Positions 35,342 through 44,671 of a DNA stretch of 64,000 nt are shown here, piece by piece. The DNA is from DASQZK01 sp963732905. GTDB lineage: Bacteria; Bacteroidota; Bacteroidia; Bacteroidales; GCA-2748055. The notes beneath the pieces are model-generated. The model ran no database searches and had not been told where the DNA came from. It saw nothing but the letters and a program-made list of their open reading frames with translations. Position 1 is the stretch's first letter. Each line of letters begins with the position of its first letter. Made by a program: the position numbers and the translations under genes. Location of the stretch: assembly GCA_963732905.1 (NCBI GenBank), contig CAVTBM010000011.1, positions 62,001-126,000 of the forward strand, read 5' to 3'.

Positions 35342-35701
35342 ATGGGACGGATTCATCTTGAGGGCATGGAATTTTATGCTTTTCACGGGCATTATGAGGA
35401 AGAACAGATCGTTGGAAACCGATTCCTTGTTGACCTTCTGATCGAGACAGACATGATCCGGCCGGCTGAGACAGACGAACTCGGGGATGCCGTCAATTAC
35501 CAGGAAGCATACCGCCTGGTTAAACGGGAGATGAAGAAAAAATCAAAATTACTCGAGAATATTGCCAGCCGCATCCTCAACGCCGTTTATGATGAACTGG
35601 GCGGGGTATCGGAGGTCACGGTGACGATCCGCAAGATGAACCCCCCTATTGGAGGACAGATGAAAGCTGTAAGTGTGACATTAAGCAGAGGGAAAAAATG
35701 A
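35342..35701 (+). CDS. folB: Dihydroneopterin aldolase
   Basis: The 119-residue protein is a typical FolB: GRIHLEGMEFYAFHGHYEEEQIVGNRFLVD with the conserved active-site segment FHGHYEEE, then DAVNYQEAYRLVKREM and VTVTIRKMNPPIGGQMKAVSV. FolB converts 7,8-dihydroneopterin to 6-hydroxymethyl-dihydropterin in folate synthesis. Length is normal. The ATG follows a TAnnTTTG promoter. Its stop overlaps the start of a CWC-family mini-protein. Confidence 0.96.
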   Translation: MGRIHLEGMEFYAFHGHYEEEQIVGNRFLVDLLIETDMIRPAETDELGDAVNYQEAYRLVKREMKKKSKLLENIASRILNAVYDELGGVSEVTVTIRKMNPPIGGQMKAVSVTLSRGKK

Positions 35702-35865
35702 CCGAAAAAAAATGTCCTTCCTGCGGCAAAGTGTTCGTATGCGAAGGGGAGAAAGATTGCTGGTGCGAGAATGCACAGATCCACAGGAAAGACCTGATTG
35801 TGATCATGGACAGGTATGATGATTGCCTTTGTCCTGAATGTTTATTAAAATATTCAGAAGAATAA
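35698..35865 (+). CDS. Cysteine-rich CWC family protein
   Basis: A 55-residue protein whose ATG overlaps the folB stop (ATGA). Six cysteines in the order CPSCGK...CEGEKDCWCEN...CLCPECL form two CxxC-like knuckles with the defining C-W-C, so it probably binds zinc. The family is short and of unknown role. Translational coupling with folB suggests co-expression; a functional link with folate synthesis is inference only. Confidence 0.85.
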   Translation: MTEKKCPSCGKVFVCEGEKDCWCENAQIHRKDLIVIMDRYDDCLCPECLLKYSEE

Positions 35866-35890
35866 CCCTATCCCGGCCTTTTCTGCCGCA

Positions 35891-36967
35891 TCATTTTTTC
35901 CGGATAACAATTACCGGGTAGGCACCATGCCGGCCAAACCACTCAGGATATTTCTCTTCCAGATGCCTGAGTCGGTTCAGGATTTGCTTTCCCCACAACC
36001 ATTTATGGATGTACACCTTCATGAAGTACTTGTTCGTACTGCGCCAGCAATAGAAAGTCATTTCTCCGGAGAATGAAAATGATTTCCTGAACCATCTCCG
36101 CGGGTGAACGAAAAAGTAGAGCCTGGGTTTGGAATTGAATATCCGGACATAGGCCTTCCCGGCAAAGTGTCGCAATATCCGGTAAAGCTGAACGGGAAAT
36201 AGTGTTGTGTCCATCAGCAGGCTATAGAAGAACCAGTTATAAACCACTGCGATGGCCGATCCGGGTTTGGCCACCCGGTAAAGTTCTTCTACAGCAGTTT
36301 TCTGTTCATTTTTGGGAATATGATAGAGCGTATGCTGGCAAAGTACGGCGTCACATATTCCATCCTGTAAAGGAATGTTAGTTATATCACCACAAATGAA
36401 AATACCATCCCTTTCTTTCAGGTTTCGCTTCGCCTGGATGAGTGCATTCACGGAAATATCTATACAAATGCGGGTATCATACCCGTCAGATAAATGCAGA
36501 TACTCTTTCAGGCCGATAGGGCCTGAAGCAATATCAAGAAAGTATTTCCCTGCCGGTTCAAGATATTGCCTGGCCCTGGTGAAGCAATAAAAAATATACC
36601 CGGCCGACACATCCCGGTAGTCGACCCATTTGCCGGTGTCTTCATAAACCGTCATGTCTTCTTTCAGCTTGTAACTAATCTCATTGTAATAATCGAATAC
36701 CCGCTTCTTATCAAAGGCCATTCCATTCCTCAGATCCTCTCCCTCTCCTGTAAACCAGGCGTAATGAGGCAAAAGAAGGATTATTCCCTGCATTAAAGGA
36801 TAAAAATATTCGCCGGAAGCATTGAGATAACCGCCATCTATTTTACCGGGAAACATATCCTGTCCTGAAAAATTTTTCAAAATCCGTTCAGCTTCCCCTT
36901 TGCTGACTTTATTCAGGGATTCGCCGGTAACAGGACAACGTAGGATCCCAGGATCAAAATCATTCAT
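35891..36967 (-). CDS. Class I SAM-dependent methyltransferase with N-terminal Trm112-like part
   Basis: A 358-residue protein. The N-terminal 70 residues (LRCPVTGESLNKVSKGE ... GGYLNASGEYFYPLMQGIILLLP) look like a Trm112/UPF0434-type zinc-finger relative with a single cysteine left. The catalytic domain has motif I FLDIASGPIG, acidic CIDIS, DAVLCQHTLYHIP and the post-motif LYRVAKPGSAIAVVYNW. It methylates an unknown substrate. The C-terminal 100 residues are Arg/Phe-rich and may contact membrane or nucleic acid. Single gene. Confidence 0.85.
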   Translation of the reverse strand: MNDFDPGILRCPVTGESLNKVSKGEAERILKNFSGQDMFPGKIDGGYLNASGEYFYPLMQGIILLLPHYAWFTGEGEDLRNGMAFDKKRVFDYYNEISYKLKEDMTVYEDTGKWVDYRDVSAGYIFYCFTRARQYLEPAGKYFLDIASGPIGLKEYLHLSDGYDTRICIDISVNALIQAKRNLKERDGIFICGDITNIPLQDGICDAVLCQHTLYHIPKNEQKTAVEELYRVAKPGSAIAVVYNWFFYSLLMDTTLFPVQLYRILRHFAGKAYVRIFNSKPRLYFFVHPRRWFRKSFSFSGEMTFYCWRSTNKYFMKVYIHKWLWGKQILNRLRHLEEKYPEWFGRHGAYPVIVIRKK

Positions 36968-37186
36968 GGATTGAAACCTCTTTTATTTAAAAACTGCGGC
37001 TAAGATAAATAAAAGTGGTTAGCAATTCCCCTCTTAATTCAGATGGTTTTCTTTTAAAATTCCACAATCATTTGTTATCATTGATGAATCATTTTTATTT
37101 TATATATTTACTCAGGATAAGCCTAAGAATACCTGAAAGTAAAAGTACATATTTAATTTCGGGACATTAAAGTAACAGAACGCGAA

Positions 37187-38701
37187 GTGACTAGATTCAG
37201 GGTAATCGTCAGAAACCTTATCCCCATTGTCCTGTTTACGGGTAGTATTGTTGTGTTATTTTCCATCGAAAAGGTGAACTACCTCCTTTTTCATACCCTG
37301 GTTGAGCTTTTTTCCATCACTATTGCATTTTCACTCTTCATCTTCACCCTGAACGCCAGACGTATGCTGGATAATAGCTATCTGCTCTTTTTCGGCATCG
37401 CATCACTGTTCATCGGCTTCCTGGATCTGATGCATGTTCTTACCTATTCCGGAATGAACATTATTACACCAGACCATTTCTACGCCAACCAGTTCTGGGT
37501 TGCCACCAGGTTCATGGAAAGTCTTTCCCTACTGGTTGGTTTCCTCTTCCTGAAACGAAACATAAATCCCTATTTCTGGTTGATATTCACCATTTATTTT
37601 GTACTTACCGCCCTTATTATTCTGAGCATACTCATTTTTCAGTTTTTTCCGACCTGCTATATCGAAGGTGTCGGTCAGACCAAATTTAAAATATACAGTG
37701 AATACGTCATCATACTTATCCTATTGGTATCACTGCTGGTCTTGAGAAAAGAAAAACATTCATTTGAGAAGGATATTTTCCTTTTCATTGGCTTATCCAT
37801 CGTATTCACTATATTAAGTGAGTATATGTTCACCCTCTATTTCTCTAATTACGGTATCTTTAACCAGGCAGGACATTATTTTAAGCTGTTCGCCTTTATC
37901 CTGATTTACAAAGCCAACATTGAGGCGGGTTTTGTCAAACCCACCAAGGTGATCTATCATTCACTCCTTCGAAGCCAGGAAGAAATAGATAAAGTCAATA
38001 AACAACTAAGAATACAAATTGCCACCAGAGACAAATTTTTCTCCATCATCGCCCATGACCTGAGGAGTCCATTGGCTTCCATCATCATGGCAGCTGAGGT
38101 AATGCATAAAAAAGTCACCCTTCTCAGCCCGGAAAATATGGTCAAGTATACAGATAACATATACAATATTTCGAAAAATACTTTCACCCTGCTTGAGAAC
38201 CTTCTCGAATGGTCGAGGTTCAAAACCGGGGCGATTACGGTAACTCCTTCCGCTTTCTTTCTTAAAGACCCCGTGACCCGCGTTATGAGCCTGTATCATC
38301 AGACAGCTGAGAACAAATCTATTGAACTGACTTTCGCCATGGATGAAAATCTAAAGGTGTATGCCGATATGGATATGGTCAATTCCATTTTGAGAAACCT
38401 TTTATCCAATGCACTGAAATTCACCGAGGAAGGCGGAAAAGTTACCCTGGAAGCTGAAAAAGCTGGTGATTTTGTCAGAGTCCTGGTTAAAGATACAGGC
38501 ACCGGTATCAAATCTGAATACCTGTCCAAATTGTTTGAAATTGGGAATGTCCGGTCCGAAAGAGGCACCGCAAATGAAAAAGGTACCGGCCTGGGTCTGA
38601 TCCTGTGCCGGGAATTTGTCACGGAAAATGGTGGGGAGATCAAGGTGGAAAGCGAAGAAGGAAAGGGGAGCACCTTTATCTTCACACTCAGAAAAGTCTG
38701 A
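37187..38701 (+). CDS. Membrane sensor histidine kinase with MASE3 domain
   Basis: The 504-residue kinase begins at a GTG (37187) and has seven or eight N-terminal membrane helices forming a MASE3 sensor (FGIASLFIGFLDLMHVLTYSGMN is characteristic). A coiled linker leads to HisKA with His290 in FFSIIAHDLRSPLASI, then a HATPase domain with the N box in LRNLLSNALKFTEEGG, DTGTGI and GTGLGLILC. There is no receiver, so phosphate passes to a separate regulator; the lone receiver at 39075 is a candidate partner. The signal is unknown. Confidence 0.93.
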   Translation: MTRFRVIVRNLIPIVLFTGSIVVLFSIEKVNYLLFHTLVELFSITIAFSLFIFTLNARRMLDNSYLLFFGIASLFIGFLDLMHVLTYSGMNIITPDHFYANQFWVATRFMESLSLLVGFLFLKRNINPYFWLIFTIYFVLTALIILSILIFQFFPTCYIEGVGQTKFKIYSEYVIILILLVSLLVLRKEKHSFEKDIFLFIGLSIVFTILSEYMFTLYFSNYGIFNQAGHYFKLFAFILIYKANIEAGFVKPTKVIYHSLLRSQEEIDKVNKQLRIQIATRDKFFSIIAHDLRSPLASIIMAAEVMHKKVTLLSPENMVKYTDNIYNISKNTFTLLENLLEWSRFKTGAITVTPSAFFLKDPVTRVMSLYHQTAENKSIELTFAMDENLKVYADMDMVNSILRNLLSNALKFTEEGGKVTLEAEKAGDFVRVLVKDTGTGIKSEYLSKLFEIGNVRSERGTANEKGTGLGLILCREFVTENGGEIKVESEEGKGSTFIFTLRKV

Positions 38702-39074
38702 CACACTGAGCTTTTTACGATAAGCCGTCTTATTTGAGATTAGAGAAACCCTGGCAATTTTCTGATGATTTACCTTAAAAAGACAACCATGAAAGGAACA
38801 AAATTTACCAGATATCAATTCCTGTTTGCCCTTGATCAGGGGAAAGTGGGTTTCAATGATCCCTGACTTTTTTCTGCACCCGATCAGAAAAACAAATTTT
38901 AATCCTTATTTTTACAACAGAATGTTCATTGGAAGCGACTGAAATCAACCCTTCATTTTTAAATGATCTCTCAGTCGCTGGGTTTGTTAACCGGGTCAAT
39001 GGAAATAAATAGGGAATGGCAGGAAAAAATTTACATCACTTCTCTGTCAGCCGGACAGATCAAAATAAATTTTT
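38702..39074. other. 373-base gap between kinase and receiver
   Basis: A 25-codon frame at about 38789 (ATG to TGA) is too short to support. No terminator or repeat is recognised. The next gene is on the same strand, so read-through from the kinase is possible. Confidence 0.35.
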
Positions 39075-39458
39075 ATGTCAGAAAATCTCTATGCGAAAAC
39101 GCTGCTCCTGGTCGATGATGAGGAGTTTTTCTTCAGTCTGCTCGAAGTGATGCTGAGAGACACGGGAGTTAATATCCTTTACGCCGAAAGCGGGGAGGCA
39201 GCCCTCAAGGTCATGACCAACAGGCAGGTAGACATCGTTTTACTTGATATCAGGCTACCTGATCTGAGCGGTTTTGAAATTTTTGAAAAAATCCGGCGGC
39301 TCAAAAGTCATATACCCGTGGTAGCCCACACAGCTAATTGTATTCCGGAGGAAAAGGAAAAGTTCCTCGCTGCAGGATTTGCCGGTTACCTTGAAAAACC
39401 CATTGATACCAACACCATACGCCAATTATTGATTGACCTGATAGGTAAAGCCAACTAA
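39075..39458 (+). CDS. Single-domain response regulator
   Basis: A 127-residue receiver domain only: LLLVDDEEFFFSLLEVML, phospho-acceptor Asp58 in VLLDIRLPDLSG, Thr in VVAHTANCI and Lys in GYLEKPID. It lies 373 bases behind the MASE3 kinase and may be its target or a relay element. No DNA-binding or enzyme output domain. Confidence 0.9.
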   Translation: MSENLYAKTLLLVDDEEFFFSLLEVMLRDTGVNILYAESGEAALKVMTNRQVDIVLLDIRLPDLSGFEIFEKIRRLKSHIPVVAHTANCIPEEKEKFLAAGFAGYLEKPIDTNTIRQLLIDLIGKAN

Positions 39459-39625
39459 CTATTCATCAGGCATTTGATTGCAGTTATCCAAAAAAGGAGG
39501 TCCTTAACGATTCGTATTCCATCCTTTTCCCGAAGGCTTATTTTGAATAAAAAAAGTTCGGCAAATATAGATAATCGCAGAAATTACCTTAAATTGTCAG
39601 GAACACAAACAAGGATTCCTGCAGA

Positions 39626-40327
39626 ATGAAATCATCACTCAGAACATCTTTCAAATTACAATCTGTTCTCCTTTTTTTGTCAGTATTCCTGATTTCTTGT
39701 GCCTCTCGCCATGAAAAATTCATTTTAGTCATCGGGGACCAGAATGCCGCTGCAGACGACAGTTGGGTCAGTAAGCTAAAAAAGAAGATGCCGGAAAACA
39801 GGATTCTCAACTTTTCAGTTCCGGGAAATACCTACGGTTTCAACAATTTAAACAATGAAAAGCTGAACACACTGCATAACATCGAGATATATCTTGATAA
39901 CGCTCTGGATTCGAGTGGAGGCCGAAAAATCGATTATCTGTTTCTTTCTCTTGGAACCAATGACTGCAAAAACATTTTTGACAATGAACTATCTACCGTA
40001 CCGGTTTATCTGAATGACCTGCTCCGCAAGATCAAGGGGTTTCCCGGATTTAAGAACAGGCCTCCGGATATAGTTATTCTGTCACCACTACCTTTCGGTC
40101 CGGATCCTGTATTACCGGCCAGATTCAAGGGTGCCGGCGAAAGGGTCAAATACCTCCTCCCCTTTTTTAAAGACATTGCCCAACAGAGTCGCTGTGATTT
40201 TATCGATTTGTACAGCCTTTTCCAGCCTGATTACATGAAATACAGCCCTGACGGCTTTCATCTGAATGATAAAGGACAGGAAATAATAGCCGGACAAGTC
40301 TATAACTTTTTCTCGGACACACCCTGA
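39626..40327 (+). CDS. SGNH-fold lipoprotein with altered nucleophile
   Basis: A 233-residue protein with a long leader ending in LISC (Cys23 region), so probably a lipoprotein. GTND in LFLSLGTNDCKN and DGFHLNDKG match blocks III and V of SGNH hydrolases. Block I, however, reads VIGDQNAAADDSW where GDS is expected, so the nucleophilic serine appears replaced by Gln. It may be inactive or use another residue. It does not neighbour other glycan genes. Confidence 0.78.
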   Translation: MKSSLRTSFKLQSVLLFLSVFLISCASRHEKFILVIGDQNAAADDSWVSKLKKKMPENRILNFSVPGNTYGFNNLNNEKLNTLHNIEIYLDNALDSSGGRKIDYLFLSLGTNDCKNIFDNELSTVPVYLNDLLRKIKGFPGFKNRPPDIVILSPLPFGPDPVLPARFKGAGERVKYLLPFFKDIAQQSRCDFIDLYSLFQPDYMKYSPDGFHLNDKGQEIIAGQVYNFFSDTP

Positions 40328-40407
40328 AATGGAATCGGGATTGATAAGCTCCTCCTATTCATCCTGCTTTTCTTTTAAGACCGTAAGCCGACCTTTAAAA
40401 TCAAAAG

Positions 40408-40448
40408 CCGGTAAAGGCTTTTTCTCCATGAATAAAAGCCTTTACCGG
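40408..40448. terminator. Bidirectional terminator
   Basis: A perfect 15-base inverted repeat (CCGGTAAAGGCTTTT with AAAAGCCTTTACCGG, 11-base loop) lies between the convergent SGNH and SPW genes. Confidence 0.85.
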
Positions 40449-40485
40449 TCTGAATTTCCAATTTTACTTATTTATCAAACAGGCT

Positions 40486-40836
40486 TCATGCGTGTGCCGA
40501 AGATACCCTGGGGTATGCAGCTATACTCCAGATATCGAATATCATCAGGATGAAACCTACTGAGAGAAAATTCCATAAGGCACTTCCATTCAAATCGAAG
40601 CTCAGTATCCAGGGTGATAAGAAAAGCCAGATACCAATCAACAGGTCAACCCAATTTTCCCAGAAACGTCTATCACTTAGTGCCCAGATTGAAAAGACGA
40701 AGACGACTGCTCCAAAGAGAAAAGCATCCCAGGAATAAGACATTTTGGCATAACCAAAAAGCCATGGATTTATGAATAACCAGATCCCTGCAATGAGGGT
40801 GACCCAGTCCTGCCATCTTAATGATCGATTTTTCAT
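40486..40836 (-). CDS. SPW-repeat membrane protein
   Basis: From the ATG at 40836 (MKNRSLRWQDWVTLIAGIWLF) the 116-residue product has four membrane helices arranged as two repeats: WQDWVTLIAGIWLFINPWLFGY and WENWVDLLIGIWLFLSPWILSF, each carrying the diagnostic (S/N)PW. The longer frame from 40899 adds a Lys/Cys-rich leader and is not preferred. SPW proteins are common small membrane proteins of unknown role. Confidence 0.88.
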   Translation of the reverse strand: MKNRSLRWQDWVTLIAGIWLFINPWLFGYAKMSYSWDAFLFGAVVFVFSIWALSDRRFWENWVDLLIGIWLFLSPWILSFDLNGSALWNFLSVGFILMIFDIWSIAAYPRVSSAHA

Positions 40837-41099
40837 TATAATTTCCCCTTTCTTTTTAATAATCCTGCATCTTTTGCAAAAATCGTGCGAAAGGCTCAAA
40901 TCCGTCTTAATATACCCTGAATATCAATAAATTGTGGCATGTTTTCCACGTTTTTCAACATACGCGTAAAAACCACACGGAGAAAGCATGTAAATCATTC
41001 AATATGGCTGGGTTAAAAGAGAGAAAGGGATGTGAATAATTCTCAACACCCTCATTGCAAAATTCATTCATGTACCGGGTTTCCAGATAGGAATGAAGA

Positions 41100-41477
41100 C
41101 TAGACGTTATTCTCCAGCAACCAGGTTAGTGCAGCCTGCCTGGTAGAAAAAACCCTGTGATAATAATTGGGGATCGTGTTCCTTTCTTCCGAGATCAGGG
41201 AGATCGCAGTTTCTTTGGGGCGTGTATGAATAAAAGCAGCTTTAATAAATTTGAAGGAGCTCATTTGCAGCTGCAAAGCATTCAATACCAGTTGGAGTTC
41301 ATTTTCGCGGAGATCATATTCCCCGTCCCTCACATCGGTAAGGATTTTAAGTTCCCGGGGAATACTCAGGTTAGTCATCAGACTGTCACCAAAGCCCTTC
41401 AGTTCTGTATATCCCAGTTTACCCTTGTACCTGACTTCAAGAACTCCTATTTCACTGTTGTAGCGGCTTGTAATCAT
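41100..41477 (-). CDS. SpoIIAA/STAS-like protein
   Basis: A 125-residue soluble protein with alternating strands and helices: SRYNSEIGVLEVRYKGKLG, LKILTDVRDGEYDL, FKFIKAAFIHTRP, TRQAALTWLL, as in SpoIIAA-like/STAS-type domains of Bacteroidota. There is no clear phosphorylatable Ser in the usual position, so regulation is uncertain. Possible function is binding another regulator or a hydrophobic ligand. Transcribed alone. Confidence 0.65.
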   Translation of the reverse strand: MITSRYNSEIGVLEVRYKGKLGYTELKGFGDSLMTNLSIPRELKILTDVRDGEYDLRENELQLVLNALQLQMSSFKFIKAAFIHTRPKETAISLISEERNTIPNYYHRVFSTRQAALTWLLENNV

Positions 41478-41750
41478 AATATCTGATTTATTTATCCTAT
41501 ACTTATTACTTTGAGTGCTAGATTTTTATTTTGCTAATAATATTAAATATTATATGGGATTTCAACAGAAGACGAATTAACTTATCCCCTATTTTATCAA
41601 TGATTTATTTACAGTGTCCAAACTGAGATTTTAAGATGTCAACCATTTAGATCATCCTAAAGGATGAAGATTTGGAACATTCATTCCAAAGCGTTGTTTT
41701 TAGGATAAAAAATTCTATTTTTAATCTTTTTTATTTATAAACCGGTAAAA

Positions 41751-43397
41751 ATGAAAATGATTTTAAAATTCCTGTTAACCAGTACTTTTATTTCGATGGC
41801 TATGCTGAATGTATTCAGCCAGTCGACGCCTGTGTCCACCGTTGATTCCCTGGATGGGTCTTTCCTGAATTGGTTTGATAAAAGTCCCTCCAAGGATAAA
41901 ATTGAAGGCGCCGGTGTTGACCGCACTTACACCTCTCTGATCGAAAATAAAAAGGCCGGCCGAAAGATTATCGTGGCAGTCATCGACGGAGGTGTAGATA
42001 CGGCCCATGCTGACCTGAAGGGCAGAATTTGGGTCAATACGGATGAGATCCCGGGCAACGGGATTGACGATGACAAAAACGGGTATATTGATGATATTCA
42101 CGGATGGAATTTCCTGGGCAACAAAAACGGAGAAAACATCCGGTATGAAAACTTTGAAGAAGTCAGGATCATGCGCAGGATGGCCCCCCGGTTCAGCGGA
42201 GTCGATTCGATTGACCAGGTAGCCCCGGAAGATACAGCGGATTACAGACTTTATAAGAAATGTCAGGCCTCTTTCGAAAAAAAGAAGGGTAAATTTGAAA
42301 ATATCAAATCCAATATTAAAAACCTGGAGCTTAACCTGAGCTATTCCGAAAAGATCATCAAAGATTTTCTCGGCAAAGACACGTTTACAATTGCCGATCT
42401 GAAGGGCATCAACACCAACCGGGACGACGTCAATATGGTCAAAAAGTTTCTTATTACTCTCGATGAGAATGGATTCACCAGAGACGGCTTGAACCAGGTA
42501 AAAGAGATGGTCGATGCCCGTCTTGATAAACAGCTGAATCCCGATTTCAATCCGAGGCCGCTTGTAGGAGACAATCCGGATGATATCAACGATACGGATT
42601 ATGGGAATAATGATGTGACCGGCCCTGATGCGTTTCATGGCACATTCGTTTCGGGCATCATCGCCGCCATCCGGAACAATGGTTTCGGAATCGACGGTAT
42701 CGCAAGCGACGTGGAAATCATGAGTGTTAGGGCGATACCCGACGGGGATGAGAGGGATAAGGATGTTGCCCTGGCCATCCGTTATGCCGTTGATAACGGT
42801 GCCGATATCATTAACATGAGCTTCGGAAAGGATTTTTCGCCGCATAAGGATTTTGTCGATGCCGCGGTAAAGTATGCTGAAGCTCATCATGTTCTTCTCG
42901 TTCATGCTGCCGGTAATGATGCAAATGATCTGGACCATGTATCCAGTTATCCTGAGAATCGTCTTAATGACGGCACCATTGTCAACAACTGGATTACTGT
43001 AGGAGCTTCCTCAAAAAACTTTGGGAAGGACCTGGTGGGCAGCTTTTCCAATTATGGCCGGACGAATGTAGACCTGTTTGCCCCCGGGGTTAACATGATC
43101 TCCCTATACCCCGGGAACAGATACAATATGGGTGACGGTACCAGTTTTGCCTCTCCGGTTGTTGCCGGCGTAGCTGCCCTCATCCTGTCATACCACCCCG
43201 ATCTCTCTGCTATTGCTTTGAGAGATCTCATTCTGGAAAATACCGACAAACACCGGAGGAAAAAAGTCTATCTTCCATCGGCTGACGAAACTACAGGAGA
43301 AAAAAGCGACCATGGCAAAACGGTTCGATTTGATAAACTCTCGGTAACAGGAGGAGTGGTAAATGTTTATAATGCCTTTAGGAAAGCCGGGAAATGA
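41751..43397 (+). CDS. Secreted S8-family serine protease (subtilase)
   Basis: The 548-residue protein has a signal peptide (cleavage after VFSQS, about residue 24) and a complete subtilisin triad: Asp79 in VAVIDGGVDTAHADLKG, His296 in HGTFVSGIIAA and Ser465 in GTSFASPVVAG. Between Asp and His there is an insert of about 190 residues, rich in Lys and Asp, more than in classical subtilisins. No type IX C-terminal sorting domain is visible; the chain ends at FRKAGK. Its stop is followed in the same frame by a decayed histidine-kinase fragment. Confidence 0.93.
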   Translation: MKMILKFLLTSTFISMAMLNVFSQSTPVSTVDSLDGSFLNWFDKSPSKDKIEGAGVDRTYTSLIENKKAGRKIIVAVIDGGVDTAHADLKGRIWVNTDEIPGNGIDDDKNGYIDDIHGWNFLGNKNGENIRYENFEEVRIMRRMAPRFSGVDSIDQVAPEDTADYRLYKKCQASFEKKKGKFENIKSNIKNLELNLSYSEKIIKDFLGKDTFTIADLKGINTNRDDVNMVKKFLITLDENGFTRDGLNQVKEMVDARLDKQLNPDFNPRPLVGDNPDDINDTDYGNNDVTGPDAFHGTFVSGIIAAIRNNGFGIDGIASDVEIMSVRAIPDGDERDKDVALAIRYAVDNGADIINMSFGKDFSPHKDFVDAAVKYAEAHHVLLVHAAGNDANDLDHVSSYPENRLNDGTIVNNWITVGASSKNFGKDLVGSFSNYGRTNVDLFAPGVNMISLYPGNRYNMGDGTSFASPVVAGVAALILSYHPDLSAIALRDLILENTDKHRRKKVYLPSADETTGEKSDHGKTVRFDKLSVTGGVVNVYNAFRKAGK

Positions 43398-43850
43398 GAC
43401 AGTGAAAGCAAACAGTGGTACAATGCCAAAGTTTCATCAAAAAGGAATGCCGCCGGTGAACTGACCGGCATCATCATCGTAGCCAGGAAAATCATCAACC
43501 GTAAAATGGCTGAAGAACAGTTTTAAGAACAGAAAGAAGAATTGAAGGAACTTATCGGTATGAAGGATAAATTCTTTTCTATACTCGCCCATGACCTTAA
43601 AAATCCCTTCACCAATTTGCATTCTTTGAGTGATCTGATTATCAGGAATTACACTGAACTTGAAGAGAGTGATAAACTTATGGCGCTGCAAAACATAAAT
43701 AAGCCGGGCGGCACTGCCGGAGAAACCGGTACCGGACCTGGTCTGGTGCTTTGCAGTGAGTTTGTCACTAAAAACGCCAGCCGGTTCTGTTGTAAATCTG
43801 TTCAGGGGAAAGGATCCCCATTTCTTTTTGCCATTCCCGCAGCTAATTGA
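43398..43850 (+). pseudogene. Decayed PAS-histidine-kinase fragment with internal deletion
   Basis: Directly after the subtilase stop, in the same frame, the DNA reads as the end of a PAS domain (WYNAKVSSKRNAAGELTGII, then ARKIINRKMAEEQF), a stop codon (TAA), a HisKA start (KDKFFSILAHDLKNPF) and then abruptly a G2-box and last strands of a HATPase (GTGPGLVLCSEFV, SVQGKGSPFLF). The dimerisation helix end, N box and G1 box are missing. This is clearly a remnant of a kinase of the type still intact at 37187. An intact 102-codon frame (43542-43850) covers the second part. Confidence 0.82.
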
Positions 43851-43984
43851 ACATCACACCAGACGTTTTATAGATTTTTAACTCTCACTATCCAACATTT
43901 TTTATTAATCTGATGTTAAACAACCATCTTGCGTGCTGAAATCATGCCTGAAATTATAGAGTATAAACCTGCATTAAATATAAA

Positions 43985-44650
43985 GTGAGAATAAATTCTG
44001 CCAGGACTTTTATTTTTATTTCCGCGATAATCTGTCTTTTAGCGACCACAGGGGATTTTACGGTAATGGGTATAGCCGGAAGACTGTACCCGGATTACCG
44101 AATGCTTCACGACACCGAGAGCATGCTGGGAGCCACAGCCAGCCCGGTGGCTGCACTTACTTCAACATGGTGGGTTATCCTTGGATCTATGTTCGTTATT
44201 TTCGGTCTGGGTTTCAGACTGGCATATAAAGAGGGAACTGCGACCAGAGCAGCCTCCTGGTTGATAATGCTGTATGGTGTGGGTGAAGGAATGGGTTCCG
44301 GAATATTTCCGGCAAATTATGTAAACGGAAATTTGACCCTGAGCGGAATAGTCCACGATACTCTCGGAGGTCTCGGCATTGCCGGGATGTTTATTCTGCC
44401 GTTGCTGATCCGGAAAATTATCCCCCGCCGTGAACATCCTGCACTTTATGCATTAGCCATCCCTATCCTAGCTTTTGGTCTTATCGCACTAATACTGTTC
44501 AGTATCGCCAAACTTAAAAGCCACCCGGTGGAATTCATAACTACCTGGAAAGGGCTCTGGCAACGCCTGTTAACCCTGAACTTTTATGTTTACCTCTCGT
44601 TCCTGGCCATCGTCATGATGATGGATACAGTAAAAAAATCGTATCATTGA
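43985..44650 (+). CDS. DUF998 family membrane protein
   Basis: A 221-residue membrane protein starting at GTG 43985 with about six helices. Features typical of DUF998 include TGDFTVMGIAGRLYPDYRMLHDTESMLGATASPVA in its pieces, GEGMGSGIFPANY and HDTLGGLGIAGMFILPLL. Function is unknown. Its stop lies 21 bases from that of the convergent flavin monooxygenase gene. Confidence 0.85.
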   Translation: MRINSARTFIFISAIICLLATTGDFTVMGIAGRLYPDYRMLHDTESMLGATASPVAALTSTWWVILGSMFVIFGLGFRLAYKEGTATRAASWLIMLYGVGEGMGSGIFPANYVNGNLTLSGIVHDTLGGLGIAGMFILPLLIRKIIPRREHPALYALAIPILAFGLIALILFSIAKLKSHPVEFITTWKGLWQRLLTLNFYVYLSFLAIVMMMDTVKKSYH

Positions 44651-44671
44651 AAATGCTCCGCCGTTTCCTCC

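Noticed and set aside
41775..42938. 387-codon minus-strand frame opposite the subtilase
   Set aside because: Shadow frame: the + strand has a full catalytic triad and signal peptide, the minus frame is isoleucine-rich with no domain.
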